Of a DNA stretch of 64,000 nt, positions 53,307 through 62,468 are shown piece by piece. Position numbers and translations under genes: made by a program. Origin of the DNA: JAMXLO01 sp963719805 (lineage in GTDB: Bacteria; Pseudomonadota; Alphaproteobacteria; Acetobacterales; Acetobacteraceae); assembly GCA_963719805.1 (NCBI GenBank), contig CAVRDF010000003.1:773973-837972 (forward strand), written 5' to 3'. Within the stretch, counting starts at the first letter, position 1; every line of letters starts with the position of its first letter. The notes below the pieces were generated by a model. The model searched no databases, was not told the DNA's origin, and was given only the letters and a program-made list of their open reading frames with translations.

Positions 53307-53555
53307 TTAATAGAAGGCGCGCTGGCGACACTGAGCGATCCCCAGGGCGATGAACGGCTGCGTCAGGGGACAACTGCTCTCGTAATCATCCCTCTCCTGC
53401 CAAAAGTTCCGCGACAAGCGGTACAGCCCCAAGAGTTCCTGAAATCCAATCGCGATCTGGAACCAACCAACCGTCGTCGGCCCATATCGAATCTCTGTTC
53501 CAATATCCTGAGCCTGACTTACAAGCGCTGCATACGTTACTTCAGACTCGTTCAT
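53307..53555 (-). CDS. small protein, family 2, 82 aa
   Basis: MNESEVTYAALVSQAQDIGTEIRYGPTTVGWFQIAIGFQELLGLYRLSRNFWQERDD, paralog of the protein at 25701-25892. After ERDD the two differ, and the extra 24 residues here may not be native. Third in a row of small minus-strand genes. Confidence 0.6.
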   Translation of the reverse strand: MNESEVTYAALVSQAQDIGTEIRYGPTTVGWFQIAIGFQELLGLYRLSRNFWQERDDYESSCPLTQPFIALGIAQCRQRAFY

Positions 53556-53738
53556 TGCTCCCCCAAAAGCAGAGGATCCGGCGACGGTTCCTCTTTAGCA
53601 CCGATGTAATATGGCCGTAATAAGGTACGCAGCACTAATGAACAAGCCGCCCCAGCGAACCGGGACGGCGAAGTCGGGAAGTAGCGTGCGCGATCATAGC
53701 ACTGGTAAATGCACCGAGCCATAATGGATAGCACAGGG

Positions 53739-54064
53739 CTAACGCACGGTATCGCCCAGGACCCGCCGAATTGAGTTGAGCGCGGCGCGGAGCGTCTCAA
53801 ATGTTTCGATCTGGCCTTCGTGATCCACTGCCGTCTTGACCCAGATTGCGAGACCAGCCGGCTGATGGACCTCGGCCGGTCGTTTGGATTGTCGATCACC
53901 ACGATGCGCCGATTCAGCGCCGGATCATCGGCGCAGCGGTCGGCTATATAGACGCCGGCAATATCACCGGCGAGCGCGAACCATTGACGAACCAGCTCGC
54001 GCTCGGTCGGGGAGATCGTGCGCGCCGTGAACGTCAGCAAAACGATGTTGGCATCCGGTGCCAG
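53739..54064 (-). pseudogene. hypothetical protein of about 105 aa, frameshifted
   Basis: LLAPDANIVLLTFTARTISPTERELVRQWFALAGDIAGVYIADRCADDPALNRRIVVID, then in another frame AEVHQPAGLAIWVKTAVDHEGQIETFETLRAALNSIRRVL. The two parts form one plausible alpha/beta protein with a conserved LNSIRxVL end. The break is near 53880; no ATG begins the first part, so a CTG or TTG start or a lost start is needed. No known family. Confidence 0.5.
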
Positions 54065-54076
54065 TAATTATTCCAT

Positions 54077-54345
54077 TTAGTCCCTTTCGGTGGGACCAGG
54101 CGGGCTGCTCGGCATCGGCCCACCGGCCTGCAAGGTGCAAGCTGGGAAGCACGCCGACGCATGCCGGTCAGCATCCGCGATGCCGGATAATTTTAGCCAA
54201 CGGCCATGGGCCGCCCTCAGGAAGGTCGCTGCACCGTAGTCTCGGGCGTCGTGGAGTTCCGGCGCTGGCATGTTGCGCAGTGGCCAATCCCGTGAACGGA
54301 ATGCAGTAAACAGTGCCTCGGCATCACGAATCCTTAGCTGCTAGA
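54077..54345 (-). CDS. hypothetical protein, start uncertain
   Basis: QLRIRDAEALFTAFRSRDWPLRNMPAPELHDARDYGAATFLRAAHGRWLKLSGIADADRHAS. The first half looks well coded; only an internal ATG (54271) is available, so the N-terminus may be damaged. It precedes the gene at 54064 on the same strand. Confidence 0.35.
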
Positions 54346-54479
54346 CCGTTTCCGTCCAGCGGTCGTCGAAGGGCGCCCGTCGGCTGGGATACGCATCTCA
54401 GGAGTTCCGCCTAAAGAGGTATCGCCTCAAAGCCGACGATTGACATTCTAATTTTGTGAGACGGCAAATACTGCAAACA

Positions 54480-54513
54480 AGAAAAGCCCGGCGATCCGTG
54501 GCAGGCGCCGGGC
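54480..54513 (-). terminator. rho-independent terminator
   Basis: AGCCCGGCG and CGCCGGGCT form a perfect 9-bp stem; on the minus strand it is followed by TTTTCTTGTTT. It would end the transcript of the 61-aa minus-strand gene to its right, which supports that gene. Confidence 0.65.
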
Positions 54514-54632
54514 TGAGTTTCCACGTCGCGCCAGTCCCCTTCTCAAGGTTTGAGGGAGACCAGCGCCAACGTGGATATACTTAAACGCTCACGCTGCATA
54601 GCCAGACTACCCGGTATTCCGCGCTCGACAAA

Positions 54633-54818
54633 CTACTGAGAGCGCTCCAGCAAGGCTATCTTCATCTCAAATGGCCGAAGGACGCGAAGGTGAAAGTCCA
54701 GACTATTAGCGTCCTTCACGATGGTCGCGTTTATCGACACGCTTTCGCGTTCGTATAGGCAAAGGCCATATCCATTGAACTGCCCGAGTTCATCCGTTGG
54801 CCTATTATGCCTGCTCAT
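54633..54818 (-). CDS. small hypothetical protein, 61 aa
   Basis: MSRHNRPTDELGQFNGYGLCLYERESVSINATIVKDANSLDFHLRVLRPFEMKIALLERSQ. Alternating beta-like segments, no signal. Followed by a good terminator on the same strand, which is the main reason to believe it. Unrecognised. Confidence 0.4.
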   Translation of the reverse strand: MSRHNRPTDELGQFNGYGLCLYERESVSINATIVKDANSLDFHLRVLRPFEMKIALLERSQ

Positions 54819-55255
54819 TCCAAACAGACTCGACTGCTTCCCGATATCGTCGCCGCACCGGTTACATCTGAGCGCGTATCTCTGTCATTGCACCACAGCG
54901 GGACCGGCTAGCAATTCAGAGGATCGAGTACCTGAAGCATCGTGGCCAAGATCTTCGGTCCGACACCGCGAACATCTGCCACCTTGATAAGCTCGCCTCC
55001 CGCACCTTGCTCCCGGATGATCGAGTCTCCTGCGCTTGTAACGCACCAAAATTCCGTCGGATAGGACTTTGGTCCCGAACGCTCACGATATACACAGGGC
55101 AAAGCGCGCAATCTTATGCTGAGCGTCTGCGTGCGTCCGCCATTAGCCTTGCAAGGCAAACAGAGAAACCTGCAAAGGTGCTACCCGCCGTTTAGGTTTG
55201 CAAAGCTTTGGGGCATGCGCTTGCACATCGACGGGGGCTGATGAGGGGAAGACCA
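54819..55255. other. intergenic, no gene seen
   Basis: About 435 bp between the divergent 61-aa gene and the truncated acyltransferase. Open frames here have no protein-like features. Confidence 0.3.
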
Positions 55256-55399
55256 ATGGATGTAATCGGATTGCACGCTCATGCAGATCGGAACATCTCT
55301 AATGTTCTAACAGATACGCCAGCATTGAGATCGGAGAATCATCGCTTGCGTTATCAGGCCATTGCCTGCAGCGGCTTTCGGAAAAAACACAGCCGATGA
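55256..55399 (+). pseudogene. truncated PEP-CTERM/exosortase-associated acyltransferase (second copy)
   Basis: MDVIGLHAHADRNISNVLTDTPALRSENHRLRYQ matches the opening of the full gene at 58073-58741 (MDLIGSHHELGQGISVVLADTPALKSESYGLRHQ) over about 34 residues and then diverges. GGGGAAGACCA provides a ribosome site as in the full copy. A 5' fragment left from a duplication in opposite orientation. Confidence 0.65.
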
Positions 55400-55671
55400 C
55401 CGTTCCTGCCAGGCTTTGGGCATTTATCAGACGACCTAGGCTGCCGTTAGTGCACGGAACTATGGGAGGCTGGCTGCTCTGCTGTCAGTAATCCCGGAGT
55501 GCTTGATAGCATAAGGACTTCTCAAAGAGAGGCGTGCTCTCTCACTGTACTCAAGCCGCCATGGTCCGTGTTCCCAGGCTCCGGAGACGAAGTGCTGTTG
55601 TAACGTTTGGTTGGTAGACGATCCAGCGGGGACTGCTTCTGCGACCGCCGAACATCGGGGAAATACTCATC

Positions 55672-57204
55672 ATGGCAACACTGACCGTTGGCTCAGGCCA
55701 GCAATACACGACGATTGCTGCGGCCGTGGCCGCGGCGCAGTCTGGCGACACGATCAATGTTAAAACCGGCACTTACACCAACGACTTCATCATTGACAAT
55801 GACAAGGACCTCACGCTGCAGGCCGTGGGCGGCCCAGTAAAGCTAGTTGCAACTGTCAGCCCGCCAGACGGCAAGGCGATCATCACAGAAGGCAATGGTG
55901 GCGCCAATCTGACGATCAATGGATTTGACATTAGTGGTGCGAAAGTCGCCGATGGAAACGGAGCTGCCATCCGTTATGAGGGTGGCAAGCTTAGTCTCAA
56001 CGATGTCTACATCCACAATAACCAGGACGGTCTGTTAACTGCCAATGCGCCGACCGGTTCAATCGCGATCAACAATTCCGAGTTCGCCTTCAATGGAACG
56101 GGGGACGGGCGTACCCACAACATTTATGTCGGTGACGTCGGTATGCTCAGTATCAACAACAGTTATATACATGACGCCAAAGTCGGCCACGAGATCAAAA
56201 GCCGTGCTGAAAACACTATCATCACGAACTCTCGGATCTTCGACAACAACAGCACGGCCAGCTACAGCATTGACCTGCCGAACGGCGGCAACGCCACTAT
56301 CCAAAATAACGTGATTGAACAGGGACCGAATAGCGATAACGGGTTCATTATCGCGTACGGCGAAGAAGGAAAGCTTCATTCCGGCACCGCGGTGACGATC
56401 AGTCAGAACGAGATCGTGAACGATGAACCGGGAGGAATTGTGGTCCTCAATAGAGCGCCCAACGCTCTGTCGTTCAAGAACAACTCGCTCTGGGGGCTCA
56501 CGAGCACGCAGCTCGCAAACGGCAGCCTCACGGCAAGCGGCACCACCTTCCTCGGCACCCGGCCAACACTGGATACGTCGCCAATCCAGAGCGGCAACGG
56601 CAATCGCAACGGGGGTGGCAATGGCAACGGGGGCGGCAACGGCAACGGCACAGTCACTATTTCAGCGACGCAGGCGAGTGCTGTGGTGAATGATAGCAAC
56701 GTCACCATTCTTGCAACTGCAGGCAACCACATGGTGTTCATCGGCGGGACGCATAATGCCGCGATCCTCACCGGCGGCATCGAAAAGGTGCAAGCGCTGC
56801 AGGGCTATAACAGCATCACCACCGGTGCATCCAATGACACGATTGCTATTGCGGGCACGGGCAACGTGGTGAACGGGGGCGACGCTACGAACAGCATCAC
56901 CGATTCCGGAAGCGGCAATGCGATCATTGTGCCAACGCCCTGGAAAGGGATGGATAATGTATTTGGCCGCGTACTCACTAACGGCGACAAGCTCGACTTT
57001 ACCGCGGCACTCAAAGCGACAAAGTGGGACGGCGTTGCGTCCCACCTGGGATCTTATCTGCATGTCAGTAGCACCAGCGGCGGTGACGCGATTATCAGAG
57101 TGAGCGTGGACTCGCGTGCCGATGGTGGTGGAGCTGAGGCTTTGAGGCTTCACGGTGTCGGTCAGATCGATTACTCGACAATCCTGGCACACGCGATCAC
57201 CTGA
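55672..57204 (+). CDS. right-handed parallel beta-helix protein, probable type I secretion substrate
   Basis: A 510-aa protein without signal peptide. YTTIAAAVAAAQSGDTINVKTGTYTNDF starts a pectate-lyase-like beta-helix with Asn-rich coils (INNSEFAFNGTGDGRTHNIYVGDVG, ITNSRIFDNNSTASYS, ITISQNEIVNDEPGG-like). A Gly/Asn linker of repeated NGNGGG follows at about residues 308-328, then a domain of short beta repeats (ATAGNHMVFIGG, ASNDTIAIAGTGNVVNGGDATNSITDSGSGNAI) and a C-terminus typical of T1SS substrates in this group. No RTX GGxGxD nonapeptides. Possible surface adhesin or polysaccharide-binding protein; no transporter nearby. Confidence 0.75.
   Translation: MATLTVGSGQQYTTIAAAVAAAQSGDTINVKTGTYTNDFIIDNDKDLTLQAVGGPVKLVATVSPPDGKAIITEGNGGANLTINGFDISGAKVADGNGAAIRYEGGKLSLNDVYIHNNQDGLLTANAPTGSIAINNSEFAFNGTGDGRTHNIYVGDVGMLSINNSYIHDAKVGHEIKSRAENTIITNSRIFDNNSTASYSIDLPNGGNATIQNNVIEQGPNSDNGFIIAYGEEGKLHSGTAVTISQNEIVNDEPGGIVVLNRAPNALSFKNNSLWGLTSTQLANGSLTASGTTFLGTRPTLDTSPIQSGNGNRNGGGNGNGGGNGNGTVTISATQASAVVNDSNVTILATAGNHMVFIGGTHNAAILTGGIEKVQALQGYNSITTGASNDTIAIAGTGNVVNGGDATNSITDSGSGNAIIVPTPWKGMDNVFGRVLTNGDKLDFTAALKATKWDGVASHLGSYLHVSSTSGGDAIIRVSVDSRADGGGAEALRLHGVGQIDYSTILAHAIT
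56588..56655 (+). repeat. Asn/Gly codon microrepeat
   Basis: Repeats of GGCAACGG/GGGGG units encoding the NGNGGG linker between the beta-helix and the C-terminal domain. Such tracts change length easily, so linker length may vary among strains. Confidence 0.6.
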
Positions 57205-57429
57205 GCGACGCCGGCGTCCCGTCGCAGAGTCTACGGCGGGGGCGGTAGTCATGAAGGAGGTCAGTTGGGAGTCCTTCGCTGCACAAGCCGCCGCCGTGTG
57301 TGGCCATGTAGGCAGGGGTTGTCCTCGGTCGTGTAATAGACCTTGGCTGTCGGCGTGGGCTAAGACATCGTCGCTTCTTAAAGACCCGTTCCTGGGACCC
57401 GATCGCTTGTCCTATGCTCAGTCCTAGCT

Positions 57430-57723
57430 GCAAGCACTGGCCTTCGCTTCCCGAGGCGTCCATCACTTGCCAAAGATCTCCACGACATTGCTAACTGTCG
57501 CTGGAGCCGCAGTGCCATTAGTTTTGTCGGATTGCGGTGCATGATCTCCGTCACCTCGCACAGTTCGCCGTCCTGTGCCGCCGGGTTGATCTTCATCTCG
57601 GCATCAACCAAGAACGTATCGGGTAGTTCCGTCAAAAAGCACCGGCCGCACCTCCCGTCGGGACTGAGGGGCGGCCGCCGATTGACGCGGTTCCACCAGA
57701 ATGGCCCGGTGGTAAATGCACAT
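57430..57723 (-). CDS. possible small protein, frameshifted
   Basis: MCIYHRAILVEPRQSAAAPQSRREVRPVLFDGTTRYV can be joined to LVDAEMKINPAAQDGELCEVTEIMHRNPTKLMALRLQRQLAM if one base is lost near 57612. The second half looks coded. Its start faces the CxxC gene, with overlapping 5' ends, so one of the two may be wrong. Confidence 0.3.
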
Positions 57724-57928
57724 TATCGAACGACAGGACCGCACCTTCGTAGCGCTCCGGAGGCTTGGGCGAAGACCCCCTGGCACCCGCCCGGTCTATC
57801 ACGCGGTTAGTCCCTATTGCCGCATGGCGCTGTGTTCAGTTGAACCTGGCGGTGGCTCTGGATGGGCGGAACCACCGGCGGCGGAGGTCACTTGTCCAAA
57901 GTGCCGGGAACGGCTGGAGAGGCTGTAG
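57716..57928 (+). CDS. small cysteine-containing protein, 70 aa
   Basis: MHIIERQDRTFVALRRLGRRPP then YHAVSPYCRMALCSVEPGGGSGWAEPPAAEVTCPKCRERLERL. The pattern HAV.PYC..ALC...PG.GS.WAEPPA.EVTC..C..RL is a small zinc-ribbon-like protein seen widely in Alphaproteobacteria; four Cys could bind zinc. Role unknown. Confidence 0.65.
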   Translation: MHIIERQDRTFVALRRLGRRPPGTRPVYHAVSPYCRMALCSVEPGGGSGWAEPPAAEVTCPKCRERLERL

Positions 57929-58072
57929 TGGGATGGGTTCATACTCGGCGCTGCTTGTCTTTTGAAAAGCTAGCACGACCCGAGACGGTAGATTGCAGGA
58001 CCTATTGCTGCGGTGTTGCCGGACTATGGGCGGTATAGCGAGGTTGTTAGGACGACCACGCCCTGAGCGTCC

Positions 58073-58741
58073 CTATGCTACTAAGCACTCTCGGGACTGC
58101 TGACAACAGAGCGAGCCGCCGACTGTAATGTAATTCCAGACATACCACTGCTCACGCCGAATTCGATCCAAAACCGTTTGAATATGACCGAAAGCGGGTT
58201 GCCGCGTGCCGTGATACTCGACGGTCGGGCCCAGCGGCGCAAAATGGATTGCATTCATCCGGAGTAAACGAAGCAGCGCTGGCTCCATGATTGCACACCA
58301 ATAAGTCAGGCCCATCTCATGACTGAGGCGAACTATCCCTTGGATAAGTCCCAGCCGCACCATCGCCGTATCACGGCAGTCCATTCGGCGGGCCTTGGAG
58401 ATGGCGAAGCGCGAAACTTCCCCGGTAGTGCGGAGCGGCAGTTGGCGGAGCAAATCTGGTTTACACGCATTGGCCATTGGATATGCACTCGGACAATTGG
58501 ACGGGGCGACGACCCTGACTGAGCCGACAGTTGTTTGAGTAGCCCTATGGACCACTAATGCGTGGGAAGATCGGTCATCAGCCGCGTCTTTTTCGATGCC
58601 GTTGTCCCCGGGCTCAAAGTCCCTTTCAACACAATAGACCTGATGACGAAGACCATAGCTTTCCGATTTGAGCGCTGGAGTATCCGCTAGAACAACGGAG
58701 ATGCCTTGCCCCAACTCATGGTGCGAACCGATTAGATCCAT
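58073..58741 (-). CDS. PEP-CTERM/exosortase system-associated acyltransferase
   Basis: A 222-aa GNAT/autoinducer-synthase-like protein: DTPALKSESYGLRHQVYCVERDFEP, SSHALVVHRATQTTVGSVRVV, GEVSRFAISKARR and GIVRLSHEMGLTYWCAIMEPALLRLLRMNAIHFAPLGPTVEYHG. This is the pattern of the acyltransferase that accompanies exosortase/PEP-CTERM loci. The ATG at 58741 follows AGGGGAAACACC. The exosortase itself and glycan genes are not in this window; a PEP-CTERM protein lies 1.7 kb away and a truncated copy 2.7 kb away. Confidence 0.82.
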   Translation of the reverse strand: MDLIGSHHELGQGISVVLADTPALKSESYGLRHQVYCVERDFEPGDNGIEKDAADDRSSHALVVHRATQTTVGSVRVVAPSNCPSAYPMANACKPDLLRQLPLRTTGEVSRFAISKARRMDCRDTAMVRLGLIQGIVRLSHEMGLTYWCAIMEPALLRLLRMNAIHFAPLGPTVEYHGTRQPAFGHIQTVLDRIRREQWYVWNYITVGGSLCCQQSRECLVA

Positions 58742-59026
58742 GGTGTTTCCCCTGACCCAAGCCCCCAGCGATCTGCTGAGTGCCTTTCCCCAAAGCCTCG
58801 CAAATCTAAACATTGGGTAACGCACCTGCGCGCGGGGCTCAATGTCGTCTGCATGATTTCCGATCAGCCACGCGCCAAGCACTTAGCAGAATGCAAAATC
58901 TGCCTGTGGATACACCGATGCTTCGGGACCCAAGTCCTATCCAGGCGATGCAAAAGGCCTTTGGAAGGCCGGCTCACCGGCACAGCCCGATCATGATGCG
59001 AGCTGATGGGGTAGAGCGGGCGTTGG

Positions 59027-59287
59027 TTATCTCCTGCTCGCTAATCCGGACAGATCCAGATTATCCAGCAAGGTGTCAAAACCCACCCCTGGCATTTGCG
59101 CGCGCGTGAGAATGATCCTTGCGATATCGCGCCTGTTTCCCCGATTCAACGCCTCGGCCAACAGAGTCAGGATTTGTGCTACGTCTTCATACCCGACGAG
59201 TTGTGCATCCAGCGCCAGGCTCAGCAGCTTCTCGCCGTCTGTCGGAAGGCGCTCGGGGATTGAACCTCGACGGAAAACTGTAGTCAT
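59027..59287 (-). CDS. hypothetical protein, 86 aa
   Basis: MTTVFRRGSIPERLPTDGEKLLSLALDAQLVGYEDVAQILTLLAEALNRGNRRDIARIILTRAQMPGVGF. Amphipathic helices dominate and the frame looks coding. Lies upstream of the acyltransferase on the same strand with a gap of about 285 bp in which nothing else is seen. No family recognised. Confidence 0.5.
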   Translation of the reverse strand: MTTVFRRGSIPERLPTDGEKLLSLALDAQLVGYEDVAQILTLLAEALNRGNRRDIARIILTRAQMPGVGFDTLLDNLDLSGLASRR

Positions 59288-59674
59288 CTAAAGCCGTGTG
59301 CGCCTCCAGCAGGCGATTTCGCAATCGAGATCCTGCGCGAAAGATAACCGCGAGGCACCCTCAATGGTTGCAGCATAAGACGCAAATCACACGCTTGCGG
59401 AGAGTGACATGCACGGGGGTCCGAGACGTGACGGTAACATACTGTAACACCGACAGCGGCGGAGGGTTCTCGGTGTTGAGGGCTTGTGCTTACCGTTCGT
59501 CGTGAGTTGGCGTGGTGAGGTGGGTCGGACATTTTGCACGGACCCGCATCCCCTCTACGGGGACGCCGAACGTCTTCCCGATGGTCTCACCGTCTGGCCC
59601 CGACCCTACACCAGCCCCTGCGCTAGCTGCCGAGTAACTAACGCGCAGCGCGTTTAAAGAGGCAGGGCCGTCCG
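59288..59674. other. intergenic, no gene seen
   Basis: About 385 bp upstream of two divergent small genes; promoters expected. No clear motif. Confidence 0.3.
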
Positions 59675-59962
59675 GTGAAGTTACCCGCTGGTCCATTGGG
59701 CTTTCAGGTTTCTGCCGTGAGCGACGGCGAAAATAGAGTGGTTGCCGATTTCGCTTCACAAGCTGAGGCCGAGACATTCGCTGCCTCGATGCGCCGGATT
59801 GATGCTGGCCGGAGTCATTCCATTGCGCCGAGGCAATCATACCGAACGTTGGCATCGTCTTTGGCGTATTTTGGGAGTGCACTCGCATCTGTTCCTGGCC
59901 TACTCGGCGATGCAGTGGGAATATCGTGTGCTGAAGGATTCTGTTGGTCGCCATGGCGCTAG
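59675..59962 (+). CDS. small hypothetical protein, C-terminus uncertain
   Basis: GTG start; reads MKLPAGPLGFQVSAVSDGENRVVADFASQAEAETFAASMRRIDAGRSHSI, an alpha/beta mini-domain in which a strand pair is followed by an AEAETFA helix. Beyond RSHSI the sequence changes character, and the frame beginning MQWEYRVLKDSVG at 59911 could be a separate short gene. Moderate support. Confidence 0.4.
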   Translation: MKLPAGPLGFQVSAVSDGENRVVADFASQAEAETFAASMRRIDAGRSHSIAPRQSYRTLASSLAYFGSALASVPGLLGDAVGISCAEGFCWSPWR

Positions 59963-60477
59963 ACGTGCTTGTTATTTCGATGGCTTGGCTGCGGCTGATA
60001 GTCAGACCATTGAGTTCGGTGCTGCAGCTCCCGCAGCCGGCGTTGCGGCGGCGTCAGCGCCGATGACTGACGATCGCTTCTGGCAGCTCGCAGCCTGCAC
60101 TATGGCAAGCAGCATCGAACACCAGTTCAGGGGAACCAGCCCAACGACTGGATATACGAGGAGTCATCGTGTTCGGCACGCCGACGTGTGCGATGCAAAG
60201 GCAACCGAAGGGACAGCCCAACTTTGAGGGATGGCGGCCCCTGGCTGATCAGTGAGCAGCCTATGAGAGAGCTGGGCGACCCCTGGCGCGCAAACTGCGG
60301 ACGAAGATCGATTGGTCTTTGTGAAGCCCCAACGAGTTCGGTAAATTTTACAGTTGCGTTAGGCCCAGGGTAACGCTCGCCCGTAGGTTGTTATCATCTA
60401 AGGCTTTTCTACTGCGGCATAGCGATTGCATTAGATAGCCTGTCGAACCCAGTCGAATGCTTAAGCGGAGAATTACA
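59963..60477. other. intergenic, about 515 bp, upstream of the PEP-CTERM gene
   Basis: Several open plus-strand frames but none with convincing protein features. The AT-richer last 150 bp should hold the promoter of the PEP-CTERM gene. Confidence 0.35.
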
Positions 60478-61311
60478 GTGAAACTCTTCCCCCTGATGAT
60501 GGCCGCTGGTCTTGCAGTCGGAGTTAGTACGGCTGCCTCTGCCGCCCCCACGATCTTCACCTGGAGCCCGAGCGGCGCTAGCCCACCGCTAGTCGGCGGG
60601 GACGTTACTGCCGACAACATCACGGTGGCAGATTTCGCTTCTGCGACCATCAATCCCGTCAACGGGGACTTCACTGAGGTCGGTGCTCTGAAAGTTTCCT
60701 CGTTCCAACTCGGGGGTTCGGGCGCGACTGCAACTGGCCTGAACTCCACCTACAGCCTTTACGTGATGTACACCGCCTCTGGTAATCAGGGCGGTCCAAT
60801 CCCGACTCCAGGTCATACGACGAGCGGGCCGATCACTTCGATTTCCTATACGCTGTTTGCCGTCCCCAATGGTTCGCCACCCCTAGCCTTTACCGTCACC
60901 GACGGCAATGTGGCGGTCAGCGGCAACGCCGGTCAGTTCGCGCTTGCTAGCGGCAGCGGCGGCGGCACCCTGAGCGACTTCGTAACTCTGACCAATACCG
61001 GTGGCACGCCGAATGTCTTCATTCCGTCCGCGCAGGCAAGGACGTCGTTCAACATTGCGCCTGGTGAGCAAGGCTTCTTCGTCTCACCGCCGCCTTCGAT
61101 CGTGCTCGATCTTGAAGCCGCATTCACGAATACCGCAGGCGTATCGACGCTCAGCTCCTGCGATTTCAACACCGCTCTTCAGTGTCTTAACATCGTCGGT
61201 GGCGGTGGCAATCTTGATCTGTCGGTCGTCGCGACGCCGGAGCCCACCACCCTGGCAGTTCTCGGCGTGGGCCTGCTAGGTCTCGGTATGCTGCGCCGCA
61301 AGCAGAAGTAG
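60478..61311 (+). CDS. PEP-CTERM sorting domain-containing exported protein
   Basis: A 277-aa protein from the GTG at 60478 (GCGGAG upstream; an ATG seven codons earlier is also possible). Signal peptide LFPLMMAAGLAVGVSTAASA, a Gly/Ser/Thr-rich beta body including two Cys, and at the C-terminus TPEPTTLAVLGVGLLGLGMLRRKQK: the PEP motif, a membrane helix and a basic end, the signal cut by an exosortase. The middle (ADNITVADFASATINPVNGDFTEVGALKVSSFQ) recalls flocculation-type PEP-CTERM proteins of the PepA kind. Likely linked with the nearby exosortase-associated acyltransferase. Confidence 0.88.
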   Translation: MKLFPLMMAAGLAVGVSTAASAAPTIFTWSPSGASPPLVGGDVTADNITVADFASATINPVNGDFTEVGALKVSSFQLGGSGATATGLNSTYSLYVMYTASGNQGGPIPTPGHTTSGPITSISYTLFAVPNGSPPLAFTVTDGNVAVSGNAGQFALASGSGGGTLSDFVTLTNTGGTPNVFIPSAQARTSFNIAPGEQGFFVSPPPSIVLDLEAAFTNTAGVSTLSSCDFNTALQCLNIVGGGGNLDLSVVATPEPTTLAVLGVGLLGLGMLRRKQK

Positions 61312-61354
61312 TCCAGTCGTGTGAGACTGAAACGCTTCATTGACCTTCGTCTGG

Positions 61355-61394
61355 GAACCGCGCCGCGTCGCTAGATGAGGCGCGGTTCTTATTT
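61355..61394 (+). terminator. rho-independent terminator of the PEP-CTERM gene
   Basis: AACCGCGCC and GGCGCGGTT form a perfect 9-bp stem with a 14-base loop, followed by CTTATTT. About 45 bp after the stop codon. Confidence 0.7.
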
Positions 61395-61709
61395 GCGGGT
61401 GCGGATGTTTCGGGCCCGGCGTAGCAATGTGTAAATTTTGCCGACAACAGAGGCCCTTCCTGGCCGTTGTGTCGGGCTGGTGCGTTGGCAGCGGATCTCA
61501 ATAAGCCTGGGTGCCCTAGCCGGGCTCGGAAGTTGAAATGCCGCTGCAAGGCATTGCAGAGAGAGACGCGGCCGGCGGGCCGTCACCCGCCACTTGTGTC
61601 TAAGCGACGCCTGAAACGTGCTCCACGCGTTTTGGCCTTTTGGCCCGCACAGACAGCACTGTAGGCGGGCATGGATGAAACGTAAGCGTCCGCCCACGGC
61701 ATCGCGATG

Positions 61710-62468
61710 CTATGCGGCGAGCCTTTGATCGAGTCTGAGGCGGATGCCCTCGAGGTTCCAGGGCAGAAGCTCAGCGATGCGGTTGACGGGATGATCGGCG
61801 ATCTGCTCAATCAAATGCCGCAGATAAGCCTCAGGATCGAGGCCGTTCGCCTTGGCAGTTTCGATCAGGCTGTAGATCGCCGCTGCGCGCAGCCCGCCTG
61901 CATCCGAACCAGCGAAGGTCCAGTTGCGCCGGCCGAGGGCAATCGGACGCATGGCGCGTTCTGCGGCTGAATTGTCGATGCAGGCGCGTCCATCACGCAA
62001 GACGAGCGTCAGTGCGTTCCAGCGCTTCAGGCTGTAGCGGATCGCCTTCGCCATATCACTGCGGCCGGAGATGCGCGTGAGGCTCGCCTCAAGCCATGCA
62101 TGCATGTCCGCCATCAGCGGTGCGAGGTGTTGCGTGCGCACCCGCAGGCGCTGCTCGGGTGCTTGCCCTCGAATGATCTCCTCGATCTTGTAAAAGGCGG
62201 CGATCCGCTCCAGTGCCTCGCGGCTCAACGCAGACTTGGTCTTCTCATGGGCATCCCAGAACTTGCGCCGTGCATGCGCCATGCAGGCGGCCTCGACGAC
62301 CTCACCGCCCCGATAGATCTCGGTAAATCCGCCATAGCCATCGGCCTGCAGAATACCCTTGAAGCCGCGCAGATGTTCCTGTGGATGCACTCCCTTCCGA
62401 TCCGGCGAGTAGCGGTAGAGGATCGCCGGCGGGTCAGCGCAGCCGTATGGACTTCCATCGCGGACGTA
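61710..62468 (-). pseudogene. tnpC: IS66 transposase TnpC, C-terminal piece
   Basis: YVRDGSPYGCADPPAILYRYSPDRKG, the DDE core with LQADGYGGFTEIY and the HARRKFWDAHEK block, then DNSAAERAMRPIALGRRNWTFAGSDAGGLRAAAIYSLIETAKANGLDPEAYLRHLI. This is the last about 250 residues of TnpC. It is separated from its N-terminal part by the IS110 element, so the gene is interrupted rather than worn down. Confidence 0.88.

Noticed and set aside
56588..56655. Tandem GGCAACGG units as a CRISPR-like or VNTR locus
   Set aside because: Units are short, contiguous and in frame inside a protein linker, with no spacers.
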